A stretch of 64,000 nt of DNA from Io17-Chloro-G2 sp965226915 (GCA_965226915.1 CBDDEJ010000009.1:310001-374000), one strand, 5' to 3'. Positions 47,459 to 56,415 are shown, counted from the stretch's first letter. Notes: generated by a model not told the origin, from the letters alone. Made by a program: numbers and translations.

Positions 47459-47510
47459 CTAGGCTGTGATGCCCGTTTCGGTGTTGGTCTACCTGTTGGA
47501 GTTCTAACAT

Positions 47511-47812
47511 TCGCACCTTGCGCAGGCCCAAAATTAGTCCCGAAAACCTGCGGATGACGAGGTCTATTATCTTGGGTGCAACAGGTAAGGAGGAAGGTGG
47601 CAGCTTTGAAGCGGGTTCAGTGGCGCCACCCCGGTTGGCAAGCCTGAGGACACGGATCGGGACATTTAGGCAGCGGGCGCCGATCGTTAGGTCGCCCGCG
47701 GCTTCTTGAAAGGAACGGTTGGGGAATCCCTGGCTCCAGACGGCTATCTATCGCTAATCTTACTTAGAATTCGCCAATGCGTGGCCTGTTTGGATCTCGT
47801 CGGGATTGATAC
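47511..47812. other. Intergenic region 47511-47812 with a hairpin
   Basis: No gene is recognised. GCGGGCG (47673-47679) and CGCCCGC (47693-47699) form a hairpin. It lies between the end of ggt and the start of moxR (both minus). Confidence 0.4.
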
Positions 47813-49405
47813 TCACCAGCCGACGGCGCAGCCGTCCTTTCTGGGTTCGGATCCGCCCGAGAGGACGCCGGTTTCTGGATCTCTCTGGATGATCTGGGCG
47901 CCGCCGATGCCAACACGCTGGTAGCCGCTTATCATTTGGACAGCGTGGCCCATGCTTTGTATCTTGGAGGCCACTTCGCTGGGCAGGCCCTCCTCCAGCA
48001 AAACACCGTTGTCCACCACCATGAACCGCAGGGCGTTGATGGCTTTTTGAGGGTCCATGCCGAAGTCCACCATGTTTCGTATCAGTTGCAGATGGCCCTG
48101 GGGCTGCATGAAGGCGCCCATCATGCCGTAGCACAGGTATAGCTCGTTGTCCTTGGTGGCCAGGCCGGGGATGATGGTGTGGTAGGGACGTTTGTTGGGG
48201 GCCAATTCGTTGGGATGCCCGGGCTCTAATGAAAAGAGCGCCCCCCGGTTGTGCAACGCGATTCCAGTGCCGGGCACAATCATGCCTGTTCCGAAGTTGT
48301 TGTAAACGCTGTTGATGAAAGAGCAAGCGTTGCCCTTGCCATCGACGCAGGTGATGTAAACCGTATCGCTGCCGCCGGTCACCTGGCCGTAGGGCGCCGT
48401 TTTCATGGCCTGGTTGGGGTCGATAAGGGCGCGCCGGGCAGCTGCGTATTCCTTGGACAAAAGCTGGTCTGTGGGTATTTGGGATTTAGTTGGGTCTCCC
48501 ACGTACCGAAAGGCATCGGCGAAGGCCAAACGCATGGCCTCGATGAAGTGATGATAGGTCTCGGCCGTCTGGGAGCCCATTGCCGCCACATCCCAGCCTT
48601 CGGCGATGTTCAGCGCCTCCAAACCGGCGATGCCCTGGTTGGACGGAGGCGACTCCCAACAGGTGACGCCCCGGTAGTCGGTGGAGATGGGTTCCTCCCA
48701 ATCGGAGGTATGGGCCGCCAGGTCTTCGACGGTCATCCACCCGCCCTGTTCCTGAATGAATGCGGCCGTCTTTGCGGCGATCTTTCCTGTGTAAAAGGCC
48801 TTTGATCCCCCTTCGGCAACCGCGCGAAGGGTTGCGCCTAGGTCGGGCAGCCGCATCACCTCGCCCTGTTTGGGGGACCGTCCATTAATCAACATCTCCT
48901 GGCCGGAGGGCAGGCGGGCTAACTTTTCCACCATGGTGGACCATTGGTAGGAGATGTAGTCGGTTACTGGGAACCCCTCTTCGGCGTAGCTGATTGCGGG
49001 CTTCAACACCTCGGATAAAGGCATTGTGCCACACTCGTTCAAGATGGTTTCCCAGCCATGGACTGTGCCTGGAACGGTTATCGACTCCACACCCAGGAAG
49101 GGCATCTCCCGGTGGCCCTGGTCTCTTAACTGATCGGCCGACGCCGCGGCGGAAGCGCGGCCGCTGCCGTTGATGGCTCGAATGCTTTTGTCGTTGTTGT
49201 TCCAAACCATGGCGAACATGTCGCCGCCCACGCCGGTGGAAACGACCTCAACCACGTTTAAAACGGCGGCGGTGGCCACCGCGGCGTCCACGGGGTTGCC
49301 TCCATCCATCAGTATCTTTAAGCCGGCCATAGCCGCCAGGGGCTGGCTGGTGGCCACCATTCCGTTTTTGGCGTGGACGGTGGAACGCCTCGAATCAAAG
49401 AACAT
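47813..49405 (-). CDS. ggt: Gamma-glutamyltransferase
   Basis: The 530-residue Ntn-hydrolase precursor has HAKNGMVATSQPLAAMAGLK near the N-terminus, GGNPVDAAVATAAVLNVVE, GVGGDMFAMVWN, and the autocleavage/nucleophile region GGSDTVYITCVDGKGNACSF with the threonine, then FGTGMIVPGTGIALHNRG. It cleaves gamma-glutamyl bonds, as in glutathione. I see no N-terminal signal peptide, so a cytoplasmic form is likely. A strong palindrome lies in its 5' leader. Confidence 0.92.
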   Translation of the reverse strand: MFFDSRRSTVHAKNGMVATSQPLAAMAGLKILMDGGNPVDAAVATAAVLNVVEVVSTGVGGDMFAMVWNNNDKSIRAINGSGRASAAASADQLRDQGHREMPFLGVESITVPGTVHGWETILNECGTMPLSEVLKPAISYAEEGFPVTDYISYQWSTMVEKLARLPSGQEMLINGRSPKQGEVMRLPDLGATLRAVAEGGSKAFYTGKIAAKTAAFIQEQGGWMTVEDLAAHTSDWEEPISTDYRGVTCWESPPSNQGIAGLEALNIAEGWDVAAMGSQTAETYHHFIEAMRLAFADAFRYVGDPTKSQIPTDQLLSKEYAAARRALIDPNQAMKTAPYGQVTGGSDTVYITCVDGKGNACSFINSVYNNFGTGMIVPGTGIALHNRGALFSLEPGHPNELAPNKRPYHTIIPGLATKDNELYLCYGMMGAFMQPQGHLQLIRNMVDFGMDPQKAINALRFMVVDNGVLLEEGLPSEVASKIQSMGHAVQMISGYQRVGIGGAQIIQRDPETGVLSGGSEPRKDGCAVGW

Positions 49406-49448
49406 TCAGCAAGCTCCAAAGTTAGGGTTCGCGTCGAAATTGAGCCGA

Positions 49449-49475
49449 CTGGCCCATGCTCTTGGCATGGGCCAG
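49449..49475 (-). promoter_or_regulatory. 11-bp palindrome upstream of ggt
   Basis: CTGGCCCATGC and GCATGGGCCAG are perfect arms around a 5-nt spacer, 44 bp before the ggt start. It could be an operator or a leader hairpin. On the plus strand TTTAT follows, so it could also stop incoming transcription. Confidence 0.5.
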
Positions 49476-49642
49476 TTTATCATAGGGCGGGTTGATTGAC
49501 TCCAGTCTCGATGGGCATGGTCCAGCAGTCATAAACCGGCGGCCGAGCCTTATGTTAAGATGTGCCCGCCGGTCCGCCGGCGCCAAAGTTTAATGCCGGC
49601 TGCATGGCGACATATCGCTGCCGGTTGATATAGGAGGACACC

Positions 49643-50113
49643 ATGGCAGTTGAAGTAGGCCAGCAGGCCCCGGAATTCACACTATACGACACCGACCGCA
49701 AGGAACGCAGTCTCAGCGAATTCAAAGGTCAGAACGTGGTTCTGGCGTTTTTCCCCGGAGCATTCACCGGAGTGTGCACCACGGAGATGTGCACCTTTAG
49801 GGACCGCTTGGAACAGTTCAACACTCTTAGCGCACAGGTGCTGGGTATCTCGGTGGATGGCGCCATGGCCCAAAAGGCATTCAGCGACCAGAACAACCTG
49901 AACTTCCCCGTCCTCAGCGATTTTCAGCGAAAGGTAGTAGGCCAATACGGCGTTGAACTGCCGAACTTCGCCGGTATGGAAGGTTATGTGGCCGCCCAGA
50001 GGGCCGTGTTCGTGGTGGACAAAGCCGGTGTAGTGCAGTTTAAATGGGTTGCCCCCAACCCCGGTGTCGAGCCGGATTACGACGAGGTCAAGGACGCCGT
50101 AGGCAAGCTGTAA
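49643..50113 (+). CDS. Peroxiredoxin (AhpC/TSA, redoxin domain)
   Basis: The 156-residue thiol peroxidase has VGQQAPEFTLYDTDRKERSL and the peroxidatic cysteine in FFPGAFTGVCTTEMCTFRD. A second Cys follows five residues later (CTTEMC), and there is no C-terminal resolving cysteine, so it resembles the AhpE/1-Cys or atypical 2-Cys types. AGGAGG stands at good spacing before ATG. The next gene follows in 48 bp. Confidence 0.92.
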   Translation: MAVEVGQQAPEFTLYDTDRKERSLSEFKGQNVVLAFFPGAFTGVCTTEMCTFRDRLEQFNTLSAQVLGISVDGAMAQKAFSDQNNLNFPVLSDFQRKVVGQYGVELPNFAGMEGYVAAQRAVFVVDKAGVVQFKWVAPNPGVEPDYDEVKDAVGKL

Positions 50114-50161
50114 AAGCGGCGGTCCATGGTATTTTGATCCTGGTTCAGAAGGAGCAAAGCA

Positions 50162-50875
50162 ATGGCCGATTCCCAAGTAAAAGCCCTGATATTCGATGTT
50201 TTCGGCACGGTGGTTGACTGGCGAAGCAGCATCATCAAGCACGGCAAGAATTTCGGCAGGATCCACGGCGTTGAGGCTGATTGGGACGCTTTCGCCGACA
50301 CCTGGCGGAGCAAATATAGCCCCTTCATGAACAAGGTGAGGACCGGGGAACTCCCGTGGACCAATCTGGACGCCCTGCATCGAATGGCCCTGGATGAGGT
50401 TTTGGATGAGTTCAAGATCACCGGGATCAGCGACGAGGATAAAAACGAGTTCAACCTGGCCTGGCATGATCTCAAGCCCTGGCCCGATTCGGTTCCCGGT
50501 CTTTACCGCCTGAAGGCCCGGCATATCATTGCGCCGATGTCCAACGGCAACGTGGCCCTGATGACCAACATGGCCAAGAACGGCGGCCTGCCCTGGGATT
50601 GCATCCTGGGCGCCGAGGTTGCCAAGCACTACAAACCAGACCCGGAAAGTTACCTGACCGCCGTTTCGCTTTTGGGTTTGGAGCCTCACCAAGTCATGAT
50701 GGTGGCGGCCCACCAAGGTGACTTGCTTTCCGCCCACAAGGTGGGCCTCAATATGGCATTCGTACCACGGCCCCTGGAGCGGGGCCCGGGGCGCACGCCC
50801 GACCCTACGCCGGATCCGTCGTTCAACTACGTGGCCACCGACTTCGTGGACCTGGCCCTGCAACTGAACGGGTAG
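50162..50875 (+). CDS. Haloacid dehalogenase type II (HAD family)
   Basis: The 237-residue protein has the nucleophile motif ALIFDVFGTVVDWRSSI, the SNGN motif II (APMSNGNVALMTNMAKNGGL), lysine in AKHYKPDPESYLTA and the acidic motif MVAAHQGDLLSAHKVGL. It matches 2-haloacid dehalogenases, which use a single aspartate. Physiological substrate not proven. It follows GAAGGAG. It is probably co-transcribed with the peroxiredoxin. Confidence 0.9.
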   Translation: MADSQVKALIFDVFGTVVDWRSSIIKHGKNFGRIHGVEADWDAFADTWRSKYSPFMNKVRTGELPWTNLDALHRMALDEVLDEFKITGISDEDKNEFNLAWHDLKPWPDSVPGLYRLKARHIIAPMSNGNVALMTNMAKNGGLPWDCILGAEVAKHYKPDPESYLTAVSLLGLEPHQVMMVAAHQGDLLSAHKVGLNMAFVPRPLERGPGRTPDPTPDPSFNYVATDFVDLALQLNG

Positions 50876-50940
50876 GGTAGGCCGCTAGGAAATCCCTAAC
50901 CCATTTTTCGCGCTGGGCGAAGCCCCGGGGTCGGTGGTTC

Positions 50941-51759
50941 ATGACATCTTTCATCTTGATTCACGGCGCTTCCCACGGCGGCTGGTGTTGGGGAAAAGTC
51001 ATCCCGTTGTTGGAGGGATTAGGCCACACCGCCATAGCGCCCGACCTGCCCGGTCACGGCCAGGACGTTACCCCTGCGTCTGAAGTCACGTTGGGAAGTT
51101 ACGTCGATCGCGTCTGCGGGCTGCTGGACGAGCAGCCCGAGCCGGTTGTGTTGGTGGGACACAGCATGGGCGGCATTTCCATATCACAAGCGGCGGAATA
51201 CCGCCCGGGTAAGATTAGGACATTGGTCTATCTGACCGCACTATTACTAGAGAACGGCGACGCTTTCATTCCTGTCCCTTCGATCGAAACGGAAACGGAA
51301 ACGGAAACGGAAACGGAAACGGAAACGGAAACGGAAACGGAAACGGAAACGGAAACGGAAACGGAAACGGAAACGGAAACGAAAGCCGTGCGCGCTGCTT
51401 TAGAGGAGAGGCAATTTTGGACGGTCTCGAGCGATTTGGCGGCCTCCACCTACAAAGACGAACTGGTGCAGGAACTGTTTTACAACGATTGCTCTCCTGA
51501 GGACATCGCTTGGGCTAAATCACAGGTGGTTCCCCAGCCGGTGGGACCGCTCCTGGGCCGTCTGGCCATCACTGACCAGAATTTCGGCCGCGTCCATCGG
51601 GTGTATATCGAATGTTTTGAAGACCAGGCCCTGCGGCCCGATCATCAAAAACGACTTTACACCCGCCTTCCCTGTTCCCAGGTTTTATCCCTCAACACCG
51701 GCCACTCTCCTTTCTTGTCGGCGCCCGAGGAATTGGTTCGTCTCTTGGTTTCTATATAG
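50941..51759 (+). CDS. Alpha/beta hydrolase with a 32-residue (Glu-Thr) repeat
   Basis: The 272-residue enzyme resembles plant-type salicylate-esterase/hydroxynitrile lyase hydrolases: FILIHGASHGGWCWGKVI, the nucleophile serine in LVGHSMGGISISQA, a late aspartate near ECFEDQALRPDHQ and histidine in LNTGHSPFLSAPEELV. Between strand 5 and the lid, where the family usually has a 15-20 residue loop, 16 copies of GAAACG encode alternating Glu-Thr (residues about 116-147). Reading frame is kept because the unit is 6 bp. The substrate is unknown. Confidence 0.85.
   Translation: MTSFILIHGASHGGWCWGKVIPLLEGLGHTAIAPDLPGHGQDVTPASEVTLGSYVDRVCGLLDEQPEPVVLVGHSMGGISISQAAEYRPGKIRTLVYLTALLLENGDAFIPVPSIETETETETETETETETETETETETETETETETKAVRAALEERQFWTVSSDLAASTYKDELVQELFYNDCSPEDIAWAKSQVVPQPVGPLLGRLAITDQNFGRVHRVYIECFEDQALRPDHQKRLYTRLPCSQVLSLNTGHSPFLSAPEELVRLLVSI
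51286..51381 (+). repeat. (GAAACG)16 hexanucleotide repeat
   Basis: Sixteen perfect GAAACG units lie inside the hydrolase gene. Number changes would keep frame and alter only the length of the Glu-Thr tract. Assembly collapse is possible for such a repeat. Confidence 0.97.
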
Positions 51760-51785
51760 ATTTGACTATTCAATAGGAGTGATCG

Positions 51786-52772
51786 ATGGCTTTCCTTGGA
51801 GTCCGGTTGGGGAACGAAGCCCAGTTGAATCCCTCAGACATTCAGGAGTTGGCGGTTGCCGCCGAATCCCTTGGATATCAAGAGATTTGGATGACCGAAG
51901 GCTCTGGACGGGACTCCCTGACCCAGCTTGCCTCTATAGCCACCTCCACCAACAAGATCGTGGCAGGAACGGGCATCTTGCCCATATACTCCCGGAGCCC
52001 TCTGATGACTGCCATGTCCGCGGCAGGGCTGGCCTCCGTTTCCGGAGGTAGGTTCATCCTTGGATTGGGCGTGGGCAACCGTCCTGCCACGCAAATGGGA
52101 CATGGAGTCAGGTTCGCCAAGCCGTTGGACCGGTTGCGCGAGACGATCTACATCGTCCGGCGGCTGTTGCAAGGCGACGAGGTGACCTTTCAGGGCAAGG
52201 CGCTTCGAATCTCAGAGGCCAGTTTGGGTGACGCGGCGCCCCAAGAAAGGGTTCCGATCTACATCGCCGCGCTGGGGCCTCGCATGTTGCGGTTGGCTGG
52301 CGAGATGGCCGACGGTGTGCTGTTAAGTTGGGCGGCTTCGTCATATTTGAAGGAAGCCATCAGGCAGGTCAGGGAAGGCGCCATCAGCGCTGGAAGAGAC
52401 CCCGATGAGGTGGAGATCTCAGGCTACGTGCGGGTGGCGGTGACCGACGACGAGGAGGCGGGCTGGTTGGCGCTGAAAAGCCAAGTGGCTCGGTACGCCG
52501 GCAGTACCCATTATCGGAATTATTTCCGGTTTACCGGATTCATCTATGAGATGGACGAGGTGGAGAGGTCGGGGCCTCGGTCAGCCGCCGAGGCCATCGG
52601 CTTTGAAATGCAACGAGAACTGGGTTTGGTGGGCACGGCCCAGGAGTGCCGGGCCGGGTTAGAGGAGTTGAGGGCCTTGGGTCTTACCAAACCTGTGGTG
52701 GCGCCTCTGCCCGTGGGAGATCTAAAGAAGGCTTACGAGGCCACGATCGAGGGGTTGGCGCCGGGCGCTTGA
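51786..52772 (+). CDS. LLM class flavin-dependent oxidoreductase
   Basis: A 328-residue bacterial luciferase-like TIM barrel. It shows GVRLGNEAQLNPSDIQELAV, WMTEGSGRDSLTQLASIATS, the GVGNRPATQMGHGV loop and ADGVLLSWAASSYLKEAIRQ, which resemble F420-dependent or FMN-dependent members. Cofactor type cannot be decided from sequence. It is convergent with another LLM gene immediately downstream. Confidence 0.9.
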   Translation: MAFLGVRLGNEAQLNPSDIQELAVAAESLGYQEIWMTEGSGRDSLTQLASIATSTNKIVAGTGILPIYSRSPLMTAMSAAGLASVSGGRFILGLGVGNRPATQMGHGVRFAKPLDRLRETIYIVRRLLQGDEVTFQGKALRISEASLGDAAPQERVPIYIAALGPRMLRLAGEMADGVLLSWAASSYLKEAIRQVREGAISAGRDPDEVEISGYVRVAVTDDEEAGWLALKSQVARYAGSTHYRNYFRFTGFIYEMDEVERSGPRSAAEAIGFEMQRELGLVGTAQECRAGLEELRALGLTKPVVAPLPVGDLKKAYEATIEGLAPGA

Positions 52773-52779
52773 CCGGCCT

Positions 52780-53808
52780 CTACTCCTCCAACAGCCCGAA
52801 CTCTTCGGACAAAAGTTGGTAAGACTTGAGCCTGTCTTGGTAGAGATGACAGATGGTGACGATGGATAAATCTGGAGTTTGGTACCATTCCGAAATCTCT
52901 TGCAGCCGCTCCCTGACCTGGGCTGGGTCCCCATCGACGCATATCCGGCGGTATTGCTCCACATAGGCTAGTTCGTTGTTCTGGTAGGGGTAATTTTGGG
53001 CTTCTTCCATAGACGGGATTCCCTTGGCCCGGCCCGTGATGGAATACAGCCGGCCCAAATTCCGGCTGGAGGCCACCTTAAATGCCTGTTCTTCGGTTTC
53101 CGCGCAGACTACGTGGACCCCGACATTGGCCTTGGGTTCGGACAGATGCTCCGACGGCTTGAAATTTTGTCGGTACGCATCCACTATCGCCGGGCCTTGT
53201 TCCGCTCCCGACCCAAAAAAATGAGCGTAGGCAAATGGGAGTCCTAGCTGGGCGGCCATGTGTGCGCTCTCAGTGCGGGAACCCAAAAGCCATACTTGGG
53301 GGGTGGAAGGAGGGTTGGAACTGGGGCCTGCCTTTATGGTGGAAAATGGGTGGCCTTCCTCCAAGCCGCCCGACAAGTGGCCAAGGAGGTCGGTGATCTG
53401 CCTGGGGAAATGGGATATGTCCCTGGGATTTCCCGGGTATGCCAGGGCGGCCGCCGTCAGTTGGTCGCTGCCAGGCGCCCGGCCAATGCCCAAATCGATG
53501 CGTCCGGGGTAGAGGGCCTCCAAGAGCCGGAAATTCTCGGCCACCTTGAACGAACTGTAATGGGAGAGCATCACTCCCCCGGTCCCTACGCGGATGGTGT
53601 TTGTGCGGCTGGCAATCTGTCCGGTCATGATCTCCGGACTGGTTCCGGCGAAATTGGCGATGCTGTGGTGCTCCGCAACCCAGTAACGCTGGTAACCTAG
53701 CCCCTCCACCGCCACCGCCAGGTCTATGGTTTCCCTGAGGGCGTCGCCGGCCGTCCCACCGGCCCGCACCGGGGATTGGTCCACGACGCTGAGAATCAAC
53801 TTAGACAT
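52780..53808 (-). CDS. LLM class flavin-dependent oxidoreductase (MsnO8-like)
   Basis: The 342-residue protein begins KLILSVVDQSPVRAGGTAGD (typical LxxLDQSPV), then RYWVAEHHSIANFAGTSPEI, IRVGTGGVMLSHYSSFKVAE and FRLLEALYPGRIDLGIGRAP. This is the MsnO8-like monooxygenase subgroup. ATG 53808 is chosen because conserved sequence starts there; the frame is open to 53850 without support. The ends of this gene and of the plus-strand LLM gene are only 7 bp apart. Confidence 0.9.
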   Translation of the reverse strand: MSKLILSVVDQSPVRAGGTAGDALRETIDLAVAVEGLGYQRYWVAEHHSIANFAGTSPEIMTGQIASRTNTIRVGTGGVMLSHYSSFKVAENFRLLEALYPGRIDLGIGRAPGSDQLTAAALAYPGNPRDISHFPRQITDLLGHLSGGLEEGHPFSTIKAGPSSNPPSTPQVWLLGSRTESAHMAAQLGLPFAYAHFFGSGAEQGPAIVDAYRQNFKPSEHLSEPKANVGVHVVCAETEEQAFKVASSRNLGRLYSITGRAKGIPSMEEAQNYPYQNNELAYVEQYRRICVDGDPAQVRERLQEISEWYQTPDLSIVTICHLYQDRLKSYQLLSEEFGLLEE

Positions 53809-54255
53809 TATTTTGCTACCACCACGATCTGCCGCAGGCCTGGATAACAAACCCGGACTATCAAAACCGGACCAGGCACCGGGGCGCTTCCGGGCTGCAT
53901 GTTTTACTCGGGCTCCACGGCGCCCATGAGGATTGACACGTCACTTGCCGACGCCTACCATTGGGTTGACGAATATCGTAACTACATTTGACATTACGTT
54001 TGACAGATGACTGTTCATTGCCCGTTACAGGCAGTACCTCACAAGCTCCCCGCAGCCGCTCACTGCCCGCATCTGAGCGGTTCCTACGCCGTACAACCGG
54101 TATGACCGATGAGACTCGGCCATACTAACGCACCCGCAGTCTTGGGCACAACCGCAGTTTTCTATGTTGCCGTATCAAATGACCCGCCGGCCCATCCCAA
54201 AGATCCCAGGTTTTGTTTTATCCCTTCCAACATGCGTGTGATTCCTCGATAATAT
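53809..54255. promoter_or_regulatory. Divergent control region before pstS with TTTGACA repeats
   Basis: ATTTGACATTACGTTTGACAG (near 53978-53999) gives TTTGACA twice, 12 bp apart, recalling the spaced TTNACA repeats of Pho boxes in other bacteria. A GATAAT at about 54248 is a -10 candidate. No gene is seen in the 447 bp. Role in phosphate control is inferred from the pst operon downstream. Confidence 0.35.
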
Positions 54256-55311
54256 ATGGAAACGCCAGGGAAGTTCGGGATGTTAAGGATGTGCGGAGTG
54301 CGAAACGGCATCAGAGCTCCTTTTTTTCACCTGATAGTGGTATCTGGTTGGATTTTATTTGCGGCGGCTTGCGGCTATGGCGCTGACAGCGGCTCGGAAA
54401 CCATCACCATCGACGGTTCCAGTACGGTTTTCTCCATCTCTGAAGCGGCGGCCGAGGAGTATGGCATTATCACCGGTGGGGCCGTGCGGGTGGCCGTGGG
54501 GGTTTCCGGCACCGGCGGCGGCTTCAAGAAATTCTGCGCCGGCGAAACAGACATCACAAACGCCTCACGCCCTGTCAAAGCCAACGAAGTGGAACTCTGC
54601 ACCAGAGCAGGGGTGGATTTCATCGAACTTCCGATAGCGTTGGATGGTGTGACGGTCATGGTTAACCTCGAAGCCGACTTCGTAAGGTGCGTGACCATTG
54701 AAGAACTACACACGATATGGGCGCCAGAGGCTGAAGGGCAAGTAACCAATTGGAACCAGGTGCGCCCCCATTGGCCCGACCAAAGGTTGCAGCTATACGG
54801 CCCGGGAGTGGACTCTGGAACATTCGACTACTTTACCGAGACTATCAATGGTCAGGCCCAAGCGTCCCGGGGAGACTTCACCGCCAGCGAGAATGACAAC
54901 GTGTTGGTACAGGGGATATCCGGTGACAAGAATAGCCTGGGATTCTTTGGGTATGCCTACTATTACGAGAACATCGAGAAATTGAAGGCTCTGGCCGTAG
55001 ACGGCGGGGATGGGTGCGTGGCGCCCACTGAGGCTACCATCAACGATGGCAGTTATGCGCCTTTGTCCCGCCCGCTTTTCCTCTATGTGGCCAAGGCTTC
55101 CGCTGACACTGCCATGGTGAAGGAGTTCATCCGGTATTACCTGAGCCCCGAAGGCCAGGAGTTGGTGAGTGAAGTGGGGTACGTCCCTTTCCAAACGAGG
55201 ATATACGATCTGATCTTGGCCAGGTTTGAGGCTGGGAATACAGGGACCATTTTCGGGGGCGCTGAGCCGCAAAATGGGACGGTGGAGGAGATTCTTGCGG
55301 CTTCGCCCTGA
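54256..55311 (+). CDS. pstS: Phosphate ABC transporter substrate-binding lipoprotein
   Basis: Hydrophobic N-terminal signal (FFHLIVVSGWILFAAACGYG) with a lipobox cysteine (AAAC), so it is a membrane-anchored binding protein. Phosphate-binding motifs are DGSSTVFSISEAAAEEY and GTGGGFKKFCAGETDITNAS, with a later GVDSGTFDYFTE. Four cysteines in the mature part are unusual. The start may be ATG 54280 because a -10-like GATAAT abuts 54256. It heads the pst operon. Confidence 0.9.
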   Translation: METPGKFGMLRMCGVRNGIRAPFFHLIVVSGWILFAAACGYGADSGSETITIDGSSTVFSISEAAAEEYGIITGGAVRVAVGVSGTGGGFKKFCAGETDITNASRPVKANEVELCTRAGVDFIELPIALDGVTVMVNLEADFVRCVTIEELHTIWAPEAEGQVTNWNQVRPHWPDQRLQLYGPGVDSGTFDYFTETINGQAQASRGDFTASENDNVLVQGISGDKNSLGFFGYAYYYENIEKLKALAVDGGDGCVAPTEATINDGSYAPLSRPLFLYVAKASADTAMVKEFIRYYLSPEGQELVSEVGYVPFQTRIYDLILARFEAGNTGTIFGGAEPQNGTVEEILAASP

Positions 55312-55473
55312 GAGAAGCCGTAGGCCCCAGAAGATCTGGTCCCGGTGATTGCGCTTAGCAACCGCTTGTAAACGATAAGCAGCGGAATTATCCTGGTAGC
55401 GGCGTCGCTGACCAAATCTCTAACCGCCGCTGGTTGATTGACGATTTGCTTGTAACCTGGCGACTTCTCAAGA

Positions 55474-56415
55474 ATGGTTGAACCTGCCGGCCGGACCCAG
55501 GCCTCCTCCGGAGTCTACCGCCGTTCCCACGACTGGCGGCGATGGCTTCCAGAACGCATTATCGGTTTCTTCCTCTTTTTCTGCGCCGCCGCTTCTATCT
55601 TGACCACCATTGGCATCGTTTTCGTCCTGTTATTTGAAGCGGCCCATTTTTTCGGCCAAGTCTCCATCTTCGAATTCATGAGCGGAACCCGTTGGACTCC
55701 CCTTTTCGCCTCTAAACATTTTGGCGTGCTGGCGCTCCTTTCGGGCACCATGCTCACCGCGACAGGCTCCATGTTGGTGGCGTTGCCCCTGGGTTTGCTC
55801 AGCGCCATCTATTTAAGCGAGTACGCCCACGAGAGAGTCCGCGGGATATGTAAGCCTGTATTAGAAGTGCTGGCAGGAATACCCACGGTGGTTTATGGGT
55901 ATTTCGCCCTGTTGTTCGTAACTCCCTTGATTCGCGGCATCTCAGAGAACGTGTCGGTTTTCAACGCCCTCAGCGCCAGCATCGTAATGGGAATCATGAT
56001 CTTGCCCATGGTCTCCAGCCTCAGCGAGGACGCCATGCGCGCTGTCCCCCGGTCGCTTCGAGAAGGGGCTTATGCTCTGGGGTCCACCAAGCTGGAGGTT
56101 TCCACGAAGGTGGTGATTCCGGCCGCCCTATCGGGGATAATGGCGTCCTTTATATTGGCCGCCTCCAGGGCTATCGGCGAAACCATGATCGTCACCATAG
56201 CCGCGGGCCAAAACCCCACTTTCACGCTGAACCCGTTCATCCCAATCGAGACCATGACTGCCTACATCGTTCAGGTCAGCCAAGGAGACACCCCCACCGG
56301 GACATTGGAATATCAGACAATATTCGCCGTAGCCCTCAGCTTGTTCGTCATTACCCTGGGCATGAATACGTTGAGCCAATTCTTCGTGCGCCGGTTTCGT
56401 GAGGTTTACCGATAA
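55474..56415 (+). CDS. pstC: Phosphate ABC transporter permease PstC
   Basis: A 313-residue inner-membrane permease with six hydrophobic segments (first at about 29-53). Conserved stretches are LEVLAGIPTVVYGYFALLFV, MILPMVSSLSEDAMRAVPRS and the EAA-loop REGAYALGSTKLEVSTKVVI. The stop overlaps the pstA start (TAATG). It forms the channel with PstA. Confidence 0.94.
   Translation: MVEPAGRTQASSGVYRRSHDWRRWLPERIIGFFLFFCAAASILTTIGIVFVLLFEAAHFFGQVSIFEFMSGTRWTPLFASKHFGVLALLSGTMLTATGSMLVALPLGLLSAIYLSEYAHERVRGICKPVLEVLAGIPTVVYGYFALLFVTPLIRGISENVSVFNALSASIVMGIMILPMVSSLSEDAMRAVPRSLREGAYALGSTKLEVSTKVVIPAALSGIMASFILAASRAIGETMIVTIAAGQNPTFTLNPFIPIETMTAYIVQVSQGDTPTGTLEYQTIFAVALSLFVITLGMNTLSQFFVRRFREVYR

Larger units (their letters stand above)
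45811..47510 (-). pseudogene. MoxR ATPase fused by deletion to a DUF4129 tail, split by three MITEs
   Basis: From ATG 47510 the frame reads MLELQQVDQHRNGHHSL, then is broken by 473 bp of inserted elements (46990-47462). Joining at CTAG gives LDAFHDKFSELMAYVSSVV and a normal MoxR: Walker A LLEDLPGVGKTLLAKTI, Walker B VVADELNRAGPRTQSALLEA, ATQN sensor. After GVSPRGSAAMLRACQAWAA it switches in frame to a membrane helix and DUF4129 domain (LSVLIVRFLYPRWNAE, KLTKTKRLPWQTAMEYTGRA), the C-terminus of TgpA-type transglutaminases. Typical order is moxR-DUF58-tgpA, so a deletion removed the middle. Confidence 0.85.

Noticed and set aside
49682..50863. 393-residue minus-strand frame across the peroxiredoxin and HAD genes
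   Set aside because: It spans two good plus-strand genes with start sites and motifs and has none of its own.
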